11,226 nucleotides of DNA, taken from contig NZ_JNYE01000156.1 of assembly GCF_000717185.1 (NCBI RefSeq), positions 1 to 11,226 of the forward strand. Reading direction: 5' to 3'. Of the stretch, positions 1 to 7,048 are shown one piece after another. This DNA comes from Kitasatospora phosalacinea. Lineage in GTDB: Bacteria; Actinomycetota; Actinomycetes; Streptomycetales; Streptomycetaceae. A program made the position numbers and the translations under genes. Below the pieces are notes generated by a model. The model was not told where the DNA came from and did not search any database. It saw only the letters and a list, made by a program, of their open reading frames with translations. How positions within the stretch are numbered: the first letter of the stretch is position 1; every line of letters starts with the position of its first letter.

Positions 1-5
1 GCATC

Positions 6-82
6 CCGAAGGACCGGGCGGCCATTCCTTCGGAGCCATCAACGGCAAACCACCATCAGCCACACCCGGTCCTCCCGGACCG
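6..82 (+). promoter_or_regulatory. Leader region with mutually exclusive hairpins
   Basis: Upstream of the first gene, positions 6-13 pair perfectly with 26-33 (8 bp, 12-nt loop). Positions 67-72 pair with 77-82 (6 bp, 4-nt loop). Positions 10-18 can instead pair with 65-73 (9 bp), which would disrupt both hairpins. This could be a leader switch, or the first hairpin could be the terminator of a gene lying left of the window. Chance pairing is common in DNA this GC-rich. No convincing coding frame is seen in bases 1-104. Confidence 0.25.
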
Positions 83-104
83 CCTCACATTCTTAGGGAC
101 CACC

Positions 105-1295
105 ATGCGTTTCGGCTGTTTCATCTCCCCCCTGCACCCCATCGGCGAGGACCTCAACCTCCTCTACCGGCGCGACCTCGAGTTCGTCGAGCTGGTCGAC
201 TCGCTGAACTACGAGGAACTGTGGATCGGGGAGCACCACTCGGCGGGGTGGGGCACCATCCCGTCGCCCGAGATCTTCATCGCGGCGGCGGCCGAGCGCA
301 CCCGGCGGATCAAGTTCGCGACCGGCGTCACCGCGCTGCCGTACCACCACCCCTTCATGGTCGCCGAGCGCGCCCTGCAGCTCGACCACATGACCCGCGG
401 CCGGTTCATCCTCGGCTGCGGCGCCGGATCGGTCATATCGGACATGCACATGTTCGGGATCGCGCCCGAGAGCACCCGCGAACGCACCGCCCAGGCCCTG
501 GAGACGGTCGTCGACCTGCTCGCCGGCCGGACGGTCACCCGCGACGAGGACTGGTTCCGGCTCGTCGACGCCCGGCTCCAGCTCGACCCCTTCACCCCCG
601 GCGGCCCCGAGGTGACCGTCGCCAGCGCCGCCACCCCGTTCGGGGTCCGGCTGGCCGGCCGGCTCGGCGTCAGCGTGCTCTCCCACGCGGCGCCGCCGTG
701 GGGAGCCGTGCGCTCCGGCCACACCCTGGGCATCGAACGGCTCGCCGACCAGTGGCGCCACCACGAGGAGGCCGCGGCCGAAGCCGGCCGCCAGGTCTCC
801 CGCGACGACTGGCGGCTGGTGGTGCCCGTCCACGTGGCACCCACCAGGCAGGAGGCGATGGACGACATCCGGGACGGCTGGCTGCGCCAGCGCAACGAAC
901 TGTGGATCGACACCTTCGGCATCCCGATGTCGCGCAACCCGATGAGCGGCACCAAGGCCTTCGAAGCCACGGTCGCCGCCAACGGCATCATCGCCGGGGA
1001 CGTCGAGGACGTCGTCACCGCGATCGCCAAGCTCCAGGAGATCACCGGCGGCTTCGGCACCCTGCTCATCTCCTGCCAGGACTGGGCCCCCCGCCCGGCC
1101 CAGGCCCGCAGCCTCGACCTGTTCGCCCGGTTCGTGGTCCCGCGCTTCCGCGGGACCGCCGACCGGCTGCGCGCGTCGAACGACTGGGCGGCTGCCAACC
1201 GCGTCGCGATGCAGGAAGCCGGTTTCGCCGCCCGGACCAAGGCGATGGCCGAGCACACCCCGGCGGACGGCGCCACCGCACCGGCCGGGGGGTGA
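105..1295 (+). CDS. LLM-class flavin-dependent oxidoreductase, limonene 1,2-monooxygenase-like
   Basis: Predicted cytoplasmic flavin-dependent monooxygenase of the bacterial luciferase-like (LLM) family, 396 aa, close to the usual length. The N-terminus (MRFGCFISPLHPIGED) is the first beta strand of the TIM barrel and resembles the limonene 1,2-monooxygenases of Rhodococcus. GEHHSAGW (residues 42-49) and the GVTALPYHHP stretch (74-83) are typical of the family's flavin and substrate pocket. The family uses reduced FMN, supplied by a separate reductase, and O2; no reductase gene is visible here. The ATG at 105 is chosen because AGGGA lies 5 nt upstream and the family's conserved N-terminus begins exactly there, although the frame stays open to the window edge. 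It appears monocistronic and converges on the glucanase operon. Family assignment is firm. The substrate (terpene or other) is inference, since no terpene gene is nearby. Confidence 0.9.
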   Translation: MRFGCFISPLHPIGEDLNLLYRRDLEFVELVDSLNYEELWIGEHHSAGWGTIPSPEIFIAAAAERTRRIKFATGVTALPYHHPFMVAERALQLDHMTRGRFILGCGAGSVISDMHMFGIAPESTRERTAQALETVVDLLAGRTVTRDEDWFRLVDARLQLDPFTPGGPEVTVASAATPFGVRLAGRLGVSVLSHAAPPWGAVRSGHTLGIERLADQWRHHEEAAAEAGRQVSRDDWRLVVPVHVAPTRQEAMDDIRDGWLRQRNELWIDTFGIPMSRNPMSGTKAFEATVAANGIIAGDVEDVVTAIAKLQEITGGFGTLLISCQDWAPRPAQARSLDLFARFVVPRFRGTADRLRASNDWAAANRVAMQEAGFAARTKAMAEHTPADGATAPAGG

Positions 1296-1322
1296 CGCCT
1301 CCCCCCGCCCGCGGAGACGCCG

Positions 1323-1362
1323 CGGCCCGGTGGCCGGGGCCTCGGCCCCGGCCACCGGGCCG
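1323..1362. terminator. Bidirectional hairpin terminator
   Basis: Positions 1323-1340 and 1345-1362 form a perfect 18-bp GC-rich stem with a 4-nt loop. It lies 28 bp past the stop of the oxidoreductase and about 100 bp past the stop of the convergent GH3 gene, so it can serve both. There is no U-tract, as is common in actinomycetes. Confidence 0.75.
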
Positions 1363-1364
1363 TC

Positions 1365-1460
1365 CGGTCGACGTGCGGTTCGGTCGACGTGCGGTTCGGT
1401 TGACAGCCCGCCCGGTTGACGGCCCGCCCGGTTGACGGGCCGTCCGGTCGGCGCGCGGTC
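1365..1460. repeat. 16-bp tandem repeat, six units
   Basis: Six head-to-tail 16-bp units start at 1365, 1381, 1397, 1413, 1429 and 1445. Each begins CGGTYG(A/G)C. Units 1 and 2 are identical (CGGTCGACGTGCGGTT), units 3 and 4 differ by one base, and units 5 and 6 are more diverged. The preceding 16 bp (1349-1364), inside the terminator's right arm, share their last 8 bases with unit 5. The array ends at the GH3 stop codon (1459-1461). Function unknown. It fills the gap between two convergent genes. Confidence 0.8.
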
Positions 1461-4400
1461 AGTCCATGGCGTCCGCGGTGACGGTGGTGGGGTTGGTGAG
1501 GTCGGCGGCGAGGGGGAGGTTGCGGGAGCTGTCGCCGACCAGGACGCGGTAGGTGCCCGCGGTGGCGGTCCAGTGGGAGGTGGTGGTGTCCCAGTGGGCG
1601 AGGGCGTGCGCGGACACCGTGAAGGTGGCGGTGGCGGAGGCGCCGGGCTCCAGCGTGATCCGCTGGAACCCCTTGAGCTGGTGCGGGGGTTCGCCGGTGG
1701 CGGCGGGGGCGCCGACGTACAGCTGGGCGACCTCGGTGCCGGGCCGGGTGCCGGTGTTGGTGACGGTCGCGGTGACGGTGGCCTTCCCGTTGGTGAGCGG
1801 GCCGACCCGCAGGTCGGAGAAGGCGAAGGTGGTGTACGAGAGGCCGTGGCCGAAGGGGAACAGCGGGGTGAGGTTGTTGGCGTCGTACCAGCGGTAGCCG
1901 ATCTTCAGGCCCTCCGAGTACTGGACGGTGCCGCCCGTGCCGGGCCACTGGGCGGGGGTGCTCGCCGGGACCTGGGACAGCGAGGCGGGGAAGGTGATCG
2001 GCAGGTGGCCGGAGGGGTTGACGTCGCCGAACAGGAGGGCGGCGATCGCCTCGCCGAACTCCTGGCCCTGGTAGAAGCCCTCGAAGACGCCCGCGACCTG
2101 GTTCAGCCAGGGCATCATGACCGCCGAGTTGTTGCTGAGCACCACGACCGTGTTCGGGTTGGCCGCGGCCACCGCCGCGATCAGCCCGTCCTGGTCGTCG
2201 GGCAGGGTGAGGGTGGCGGTGTCGGCGGTCTCGTGCCCGTAGTCGTCGGCCGCGAACACGACCGCCACGTTCGACGCCCTGGCGAGGGCGACCGCCGCGG
2301 CCCGGTCGGTGCCGTCGTCGTAGGCGACGGTGGTGGCCGTCCCCGCGGTGCGCTGCTGGATGCCGTACAGCGGGGTGTAGGTGCCGGAGCTGGTCGCGTT
2401 GCCGCTGCCGCCGCCGGAGGTGAGCGTGCCCGGTCCGGCCTGGGTGCCGATGACCGCGATCGAGCGCCCGGCGTTCGCGTCGAACGGCAGCAGGCCGTTG
2501 TTCTTGAGCAGGACGGTGCCCTCCTCGGCGCCGCGCAGGGCGACCGCGCGGTGGGCGGGGGTGGCGACGATCGCGGTCTTCGAGCCGCTGGGCGCCTTGT
2601 CGAACAGGCCGAAGCGGAACATCTGGGTCAGCACCCGGGACACCATGGTGTCGAAGGTCGCCTGGCTGACCCGGCCGTCGGCGACGGCCTGCAGCAGCGG
2701 CGCGGAGAAGAAGCCGTCGAACGGCATCTCGACGGTCTCGCCCGCGTTGGCGGACGGCACCGTGGAGTGGATGCCGCCCCAGTCCGAGGTGATGAAGCCC
2801 TGGAACCCGGCCTGCTGGTACATCGCGACGTTCTCCAGCGCCGGGTTCTGGCACGAGTACTCGCCGTTCACCATGCTGTAGCCGCACATCAGCGCCGCCG
2901 CGCCGCCCTTCTCGATCGCGGTCTGGAAGGCCGGCAGGTAGATCTCCTGGAGGGTGCGGGCGTCGACGATCTCGTTGCCGGGCGCGGAGGGCTGCTCGAC
3001 GTTGTACGCGGCCACGTGCTTGACCTCGGCCATCACGCCCTGGCTCTGCATGCCCCGGACGTCCGCGGCCGCGATCTGCCCGCTCAGGTACGGGTCCTCG
3101 CCGAAGGTCTCGTAGGCCCGCCCCCAGCGCGGGTCGCGCACCATGTTGACCGTCGGGCCGAGCGAGACGTGCACGCCCTTGCCCGCGAACTCCTGGCCGA
3201 CCGCGACGCCGAACTCGTGCACGTAGTCGGTGTCGAAGGTGGCCGCGGACACCTCCCCGTCGGGGAACTGGGTGACGCCGCCGAGGCCGTCGCCGACACC
3301 GCTCGGCCCGTCCTCGAAGTTGACGTCGGGGATGCACAGGTCGGGCTGCCCGGCGATCTGCCCGATGTAGACGTCGGAGCCGTCGCCGTACAGCATCCGG
3401 TCCTTCTGCTCCTGCGTCATCGCGCCCATCAGCTGCGCGACCCGGGTCGCGACCGGCACGTCCGGCCGGTTCAGCCACGGGCAGTTGCCCGGGGCGGGCT
3501 TCGGCGCGGGCGGCGGGATGGCGACGGTCTTGTCGCCGACGGTGCGCACGGCCAGCTCCCAGAGCGAGACGCCGTACCCGGTGGCCCGGGCGGTGGTGTA
3601 CAGCCGCAGGTAGCGGCCGGTGCCGGAGACGTTCACGGTCTGGGTGCCGCCGGTGCCGGTGGTGGTGGAGTAGACACCCGTCCACCTGGCGCCGTCGTCG
3701 GACAGCTCGATCCGGAACCCGGTGGCGTAGGCGTTCTCCCACCGCAGCACCACCTGGCACACCGGCAGGCTCCCGCCGAGGTCGACCGCGATCCACTGCG
3801 GGTCGCCGACCGCACTGGACCAGCGGGTCAGGGGGCTGCCGTCGGTCGCGTAGAACGCGTCGTACGCCGGGTTGCCGTCCTCGGCGGAGGAACCGGTCGC
3901 CGGGTGGCCGAGCGCCGCGTTGACGGTGCCGCAACTGCCGCTCCCGCCGCTGGGCGAGGGGGACGGTGACGGGGTGCTGCCGCCCCCGCCGGTGAAGACC
4001 TGGAACTCCCAGAGCGAGTACCCGTACTGGGTGCCCCGGGCGGTGCCGTACACCCGCACGTAGCGGCCGGTCCCGGTGACGGCCAGGGCCTGGGTGCCGC
4101 CCGGCCCGGCCGCGGTGGAGTAGACGCCCGTCCAGTCGGCGCCGTCGGCGGAGACCTGCACCTGGAAGGCCGAGGCGTACGCGGCCTCCCAGGCGAGCGA
4201 GACCCGGCACACCGGCAGCACCGCGCCCAGGTCGACCTGGAGCCACTGCGGGTCGGCGGCGGCCGAGGACCAGCGGGTGCCGCCGTCGCCGTCCACCGCG
4301 GCCGCGGCCGGGAAGGCGGCGCTCTGCTCGGAGGAGGCGGTCACCGGCCGGTCCAGCGCGGCGTTCTGGGTGCCGCAGGCCGTGCCGCCCCCGCCCGTCC

Positions 4401-4929
4401 CCGCGGTGCCGTACACCTGGAACTCCCAGAGCGAGTAGCCGTACGCGGTGGTGCGGGCGGTGCCGTACAGCCGGACGTAGCGGCCGGTGCCGGTGACGTT
4501 CAGGGTCTCGGTGCCGCCGGTGCCGGTGGTGGTGGAGTAGACGCTCGTCCAGTTGGCGCCGTCGTTCGAGGTCTGGAGCTGGTAGGCCTTCGCGGCCGCG
4601 GTCTCCCAGCGCAGTACGACCTGGCCGAGCGTCGCGCCCGCGCCCAGGTCGACCTGGATCCACTGGGGGTCGGCGGCGGCGCTGGACCAGCGGGTGCCGG
4701 TGTCGCCGTCCACGGCGGCGGACGCGGGCGTCCCGGCGTTCTCCACCGACGAGGCGGTGACCGGCCGGCCCTGCGACAGCAGCGCCGGGGCGGCCTGCGC
4801 GGCGGGCGTGTCGGTGACGAGCAGGGAGGTGAGCAGGGCCAGGACGGCGAGCGCCGCCGTCCACAGCGTCTTCACGGTGCGCCGGGGCACCGGGGCGGAC
4901 CCCGGCGGCCGGGCCGAACGTGCGTTCAC
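1459..4929 (-). CDS. Secreted GH3 beta-glucosidase with three F5/8C (discoidin) domains
   Basis: Predicted exported glycoside hydrolase family 3 enzyme, 1156 aa, removing glucose from the ends of beta-linked oligosaccharides. A signal peptide (hydrophobic core about 22-38) is followed by three F5/8C domains (about 47-174, 184-313, 334-463) joined by Gly/Ser/Pro linkers, then the GH3 catalytic part from about 483. FEDGPSGV (538-545), RDPRWGR (598-604) and KH (637-638) shape the glucose pocket. D716 in SDW is the expected nucleophile, and E900 in GHETADTATLTLP is the likely acid/base. A fibronectin-III-like domain closes the protein from about 1040. The start is a GTG with GAGGAG 4 nt upstream (4934-4939). 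The same frame runs on to 5193, but that stretch overlaps the GH64 gene and lacks a signal peptide. It is the second gene of the operon, 41 bp after the GH64 gene, which suggests beta-1,3-gluco-oligosaccharides as substrate. Cello-oligosaccharides are also possible. Confidence 0.93.
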   Translation of the reverse strand: MNARSARPPGSAPVPRRTVKTLWTAALAVLALLTSLLVTDTPAAQAAPALLSQGRPVTASSVENAGTPASAAVDGDTGTRWSSAAADPQWIQVDLGAGATLGQVVLRWETAAAKAYQLQTSNDGANWTSVYSTTTGTGGTETLNVTGTGRYVRLYGTARTTAYGYSLWEFQVYGTAGTGGGGTACGTQNAALDRPVTASSEQSAAFPAAAAVDGDGGTRWSSAAADPQWLQVDLGAVLPVCRVSLAWEAAYASAFQVQVSADGADWTGVYSTAAGPGGTQALAVTGTGRYVRVYGTARGTQYGYSLWEFQVFTGGGGSTPSPSPSPSGGSGSCGTVNAALGHPATGSSAEDGNPAYDAFYATDGSPLTRWSSAVGDPQWIAVDLGGSLPVCQVVLRWENAYATGFRIELSDDGARWTGVYSTTTGTGGTQTVNVSGTGRYLRLYTTARATGYGVSLWELAVRTVGDKTVAIPPPAPKPAPGNCPWLNRPDVPVATRVAQLMGAMTQEQKDRMLYGDGSDVYIGQIAGQPDLCIPDVNFEDGPSGVGDGLGGVTQFPDGEVSAATFDTDYVHEFGVAVGQEFAGKGVHVSLGPTVNMVRDPRWGRAYETFGEDPYLSGQIAAADVRGMQSQGVMAEVKHVAAYNVEQPSAPGNEIVDARTLQEIYLPAFQTAIEKGGAAALMCGYSMVNGEYSCQNPALENVAMYQQAGFQGFITSDWGGIHSTVPSANAGETVEMPFDGFFSAPLLQAVADGRVSQATFDTMVSRVLTQMFRFGLFDKAPSGSKTAIVATPAHRAVALRGAEEGTVLLKNNGLLPFDANAGRSIAVIGTQAGPGTLTSGGGSGNATSSGTYTPLYGIQQRTAGTATTVAYDDGTDRAAAVALARASNVAVVFAADDYGHETADTATLTLPDDQDGLIAAVAAANPNTVVVLSNNSAVMMPWLNQVAGVFEGFYQGQEFGEAIAALLFGDVNPSGHLPITFPASLSQVPASTPAQWPGTGGTVQYSEGLKIGYRWYDANNLTPLFPFGHGLSYTTFAFSDLRVGPLTNGKATVTATVTNTGTRPGTEVAQLYVGAPAATGEPPHQLKGFQRITLEPGASATATFTVSAHALAHWDTTTSHWTATAGTYRVLVGDSSRNLPLAADLTNPTTVTADAMD

Positions 4930-6630
4930 GGTTCTCCTCGCGGACGTACGGGTGGGGGACGCGCCGGAACTCAGAAACCCACGGCGACTTCGAGCCACTG
5001 CGGGTCCGCGTGCGAGACGTACGAGGACTGGCTCGCGTAGTCGTCGTACGGGAAGCCGTACGCCAGGCCGTCGATCGCGCGGTCGTGCCAGAACTTGGCG
5101 TAGTAGTTGGCCGGGCCCGCCGCGTAGTACTTCGTCGGGTCGGACCACTGCGACTGCGGCAGCGTCGCGACGTGCCGGTTCAGCGCCGAGCACATGCCCG
5201 GGTCCGCGGCCATGCTGCCCGCGCAGCCGAAGATGTTCGAGGTGCTCTCGTTGACGCCGACCGAACTCGCGTACGCCGTGAAGTAGTTCGCGTTCACGCC
5301 GCCGGTGCGGAAGCTCGGGTCGCTGCCCGGCGCGATGATCCGGTACGGGGCCTCGGTCTGCGCCAGCACCTTGAACTCCGGCGGCACCGCGTTCGCGAAG
5401 TCCTGGAACACCTGGGCGCGGCCCTCGTCGAACACCGACCGCGCGTCACCGACCTGCACGTCGTAGCCGTCGGCCGCGTGCAGCCGCATCGCCAGCGGCA
5501 GGGCCCAGGCGTCGACCCGGGTGGTGTTGCCGTTGAACACGTCCGGCCCGACGGTGAACTCGATGAAGTCGGCGTACCTGCTGGTCGGCGAACCGAGGTA
5601 GAAGTACATCCGGCCGGAGGAGTTGGCGGGCATGTCGAGGTACGGCTGCTCGGCGATCGAGTGCACCTGCCCGTTGAAGCTCCAGTACACCTGGCTGTCC
5701 GGGTAGGCGCCGTTGGTGCGGTTCAGCACCTTCACCATCAGCACGTTCTGCGCCGCCGGGATGGTGCCGGTGTCGCCCCAGAACGGGTCGGCGGGCGGCG
5801 TCGAGGACGAACTCGGCGACGGCGAGGGGGAGTTGCTGCCACCTGCGACGGTGTGGACCTGGAACTCCCAGAGCGAGTAGCCGTACGCGGTGGTGCGGGC
5901 GGTGCCGTTCATCCGGACGTAGCGGCCGGTGCCGGAGACGGTCAGCGACTCGGTGCCGCCCGCGCCGGTGGTGGTGGAGTAGAGCGGCCGCCAAGTGGCG
6001 CCGTCGTCGGAGACCAGCAGCTGGTACGCCCGCGCGGCCGCCGTCTCCCACTGGAGCTGCACCCGGCAGACGGCCTGCACCGAACCCAGGTCGACCTGGA
6101 CCCACTGCGGGTCGCTGAACGCGCTGGACCAGCGGGTCCCCGGGTCGCCGTCGAAGGCGGCGGACGCGCCGGTGGCGGCGTTCTCGGCGGAGGAGGCGGT
6201 GGCCGGGCGGTTCAGCGCGGCGTTCTGCGTCCCGCAGCCGCTCGGCGCGGTCGCGCCGTACACCTGGAACTCCCAGAGCGAGTAGCCGTACGGGGTGGCG
6301 CGCTGGGTGCCGTACAGCCGGACGTAGCGGCCGGTGCCGGAGACGTTCAGGGTCTCGGTGCCGCCGGTGCCGGTGGTGCTGGAGTAGACGCCCGTCCAGT
6401 TGGCGCCGTCGGTGGAGGTCTGGAGCTGGTACGCCTTCGCGTACGCGGCCTCCCAGCGCAGGACGACCTGGCTGAGGGCCTGCGCCGAGCCGAGGTCGAC
6501 CTGGATCCACTGCGGGTCGGCGGCGGCGCTGGACCAGCGGGTGCCGGTGTCGCCGTCGACGGCGGCGGACGCGGGCGTGGCGGCGTTCTCGGTGGAGGAG
6601 GCGGTGGCCGGGCGGCCCTGCGACAGCAGG
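3540..6630 (-). repeat. Five paralogous F5/8C domain repeats across two genes
   Basis: The operon encodes five copies of a ~125-residue discoidin domain, recognisable at DNA level. The segment encoding the SLWE core (11-bp core cccagagcgag on the plus strand) recurs at about 3558, 4008, 4425, 5867 and 6272. The first domain of each protein is the closest pair: 4668-4710 and 6515-6557 are identical over 43 bp, and the identity continues to the left with a single mismatch. The copies are direct repeats and could recombine. Confidence 0.85.
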
Positions 6631-6812
6631 GTGGCCGCGGCCCGGGCGGGCGGTGCGGGGGCGAGGGCGAGCACCAGCCCCGCCAGCAGGGCGGTGACGG
6701 TGAGGAGGGCGCACAGGGGCGCGCTCCAGCGGGTGCGGGCGGGGGCGGGGGTCCGGTGCGTTCGGTGCGTTCGGTGCGGGCGGCGCGTGTGGTGCGGGCG
6801 TGGCGCGAGCAT
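4971..6812 (-). CDS. Secreted GH64-type beta-1,3-glucanase with two F5/8C domains
   Basis: Predicted extracellular endo-acting beta-1,3-glucanase, 613 aa. GH64 enzymes release laminari-oligosaccharides, typically the pentaose. An unusually long Arg/His-rich n-region (1-30, including an HRT repeat) precedes a hydrophobic segment (34-53) with probable cleavage near 59. Two F5/8C domains follow (about 60-187 and 197-323), then a Ser/Pro linker and the catalytic module (about 350-613). E418 in FIEFT and D434 in TRVDAW are 16 residues apart, as I recall for catalytic Glu154 and Asp170 of the Streptomyces matensis enzyme. NIFGC (526-530) and AYGFPYDD (584-591) also match that family. The ATG has GAGGAG 7 nt upstream (6820-6825). 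It is first in the operon with the GH3 gene and has its own promoter and two palindromic operators. The GH64 assignment rests on remembered motifs rather than a search, and these distant family members are often annotated only as beta-1,3-glucanase family. Confidence 0.85.
   Translation of the reverse strand: MLAPRPHHTRRPHRTHRTHRTPAPARTRWSAPLCALLTVTALLAGLVLALAPAPPARAAATLLSQGRPATASSTENAATPASAAVDGDTGTRWSSAAADPQWIQVDLGSAQALSQVVLRWEAAYAKAYQLQTSTDGANWTGVYSSTTGTGGTETLNVSGTGRYVRLYGTQRATPYGYSLWEFQVYGATAPSGCGTQNAALNRPATASSAENAATGASAAFDGDPGTRWSSAFSDPQWVQVDLGSVQAVCRVQLQWETAAARAYQLLVSDDGATWRPLYSTTTGAGGTESLTVSGTGRYVRMNGTARTTAYGYSLWEFQVHTVAGGSNSPSPSPSSSSTPPADPFWGDTGTIPAAQNVLMVKVLNRTNGAYPDSQVYWSFNGQVHSIAEQPYLDMPANSSGRMYFYLGSPTSRYADFIEFTVGPDVFNGNTTRVDAWALPLAMRLHAADGYDVQVGDARSVFDEGRAQVFQDFANAVPPEFKVLAQTEAPYRIIAPGSDPSFRTGGVNANYFTAYASSVGVNESTSNIFGCAGSMAADPGMCSALNRHVATLPQSQWSDPTKYYAAGPANYYAKFWHDRAIDGLAYGFPYDDYASQSSYVSHADPQWLEVAVGF
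6755..6799 (-). repeat. 9-bp in-frame tandem repeat in the GH64 signal region
   Basis: Five 9-bp units start at 6755, 6764, 6773, 6782 and 6791. The first two are identical (plus-strand ggtgcgttc) and the others are variants. On the coding strand the repeat gives His-Arg-Thr units in the positively charged n-region of the GH64 signal peptide, so unit gain or loss would keep the frame. Confidence 0.7.
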
Positions 6813-6893
6813 CTGTCGACTCCTCGGGTGCGCGTGCAGGTGGGGGCGGGGTGGGGGGGGTGTGCGGTCGCGCAGCGAGAGAGGGTGAGCGCT

Positions 6894-6905
6894 GAGAGCG
6901 CTCTC
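6894..6905. promoter_or_regulatory. Downstream LacI/CebR-type operator
   Basis: GAGAGCGCTCTC is a perfect 12-bp palindrome centred between 6899 and 6900, about 82 bp before the GH64 start and just past the proposed transcription start. Its GAGCGCTC core is that of the CebR/CelR operator (TGGGAGCGCTCCCA) known from actinomycete cellulose genes. A repressor bound here would block promoter clearance. The exact regulator is not visible in the window. Confidence 0.7.
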
Positions 6906-6915
6906 TCGCCCCAGC

Positions 6916-6945
6916 AGTGTGATGACCTGGAAGAATTCATGTCAA
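6916..6945 (-). promoter_or_regulatory. Promoter of the GH64-GH3 operon
   Basis: On the minus strand a perfect TTGACA (6945-6940) is followed after 18 bp by CACACT (6921-6916), a weak -10 matching TATAAT at three of six positions. Transcription would start near 6909 and leave a ~97-nt leader before the GH64 ATG. The strong -35 and weak -10, between two operators, suit a regulated housekeeping-sigma promoter. Confidence 0.5.
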
Positions 6946-6947
6946 GC

Positions 6948-6963
6948 GGGAGAGCGCTCTCCC
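6948..6963. promoter_or_regulatory. Upstream LacI/CebR-type operator
   Basis: GGGAGAGCGCTCTCCC is a perfect 16-bp palindrome ending 2 bp from the -35 box. It has the same GAGCGCTC core as the operator at 6894. The two centres are 56 bp apart (about 5.3 helical turns), so the pair brackets the promoter and could support cooperative binding or a small loop. Confidence 0.7.
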
Positions 6964-7035
6964 ATTTCGGCGTCCGACGGCGACCGGAAAACGGCCTCCG
7001 CGGCGGAATCCCGGCCCGAAAGCCGGGCGGTGGCC

Positions 7036-7041
7036 TAGGCT
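7036..7041 (+). promoter_or_regulatory. -10 box of a probably leaderless transcript
   Basis: TAGGCT fits the actinomycete TANNNT -10 pattern and ends 7 nt before the ATG at 7049. Transcription would therefore start at or next to the A of the start codon. No clear -35 box is seen and the ribosome-binding sequence is weak (CGGAG only 3 nt before the ATG), both consistent with a leaderless mRNA. Confidence 0.5.
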
Positions 7042-7048
7042 CGGAGTC

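Noticed and set aside
1365..1460. Considered as a CRISPR array.
   Set aside because: Units are 16 bp, directly adjacent and lack unique spacers; no cas genes are present.
1432..3969. An 845-codon open frame on the plus strand opposite the GH3 gene.
   Set aside because: Gly/Val/Arg/Asp-rich composition with no domain. The minus-strand frame has a signal peptide, discoidin domains and GH3 catalytic motifs.
209..4864. A 1551-codon open frame on the minus strand.
   Set aside because: Low-complexity Arg/Pro/Gly/Ala-rich translation antisense to the oxidoreductase and out of frame with the GH3 gene; a typical GC-rich shadow frame.
4930..5193. An 88-codon N-terminal extension of the GH3 protein.
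   Set aside because: It overlaps the GH64 gene out of frame, would bury the signal peptide, and the GTG at 4929 has a GAGGAG ribosome-binding site.
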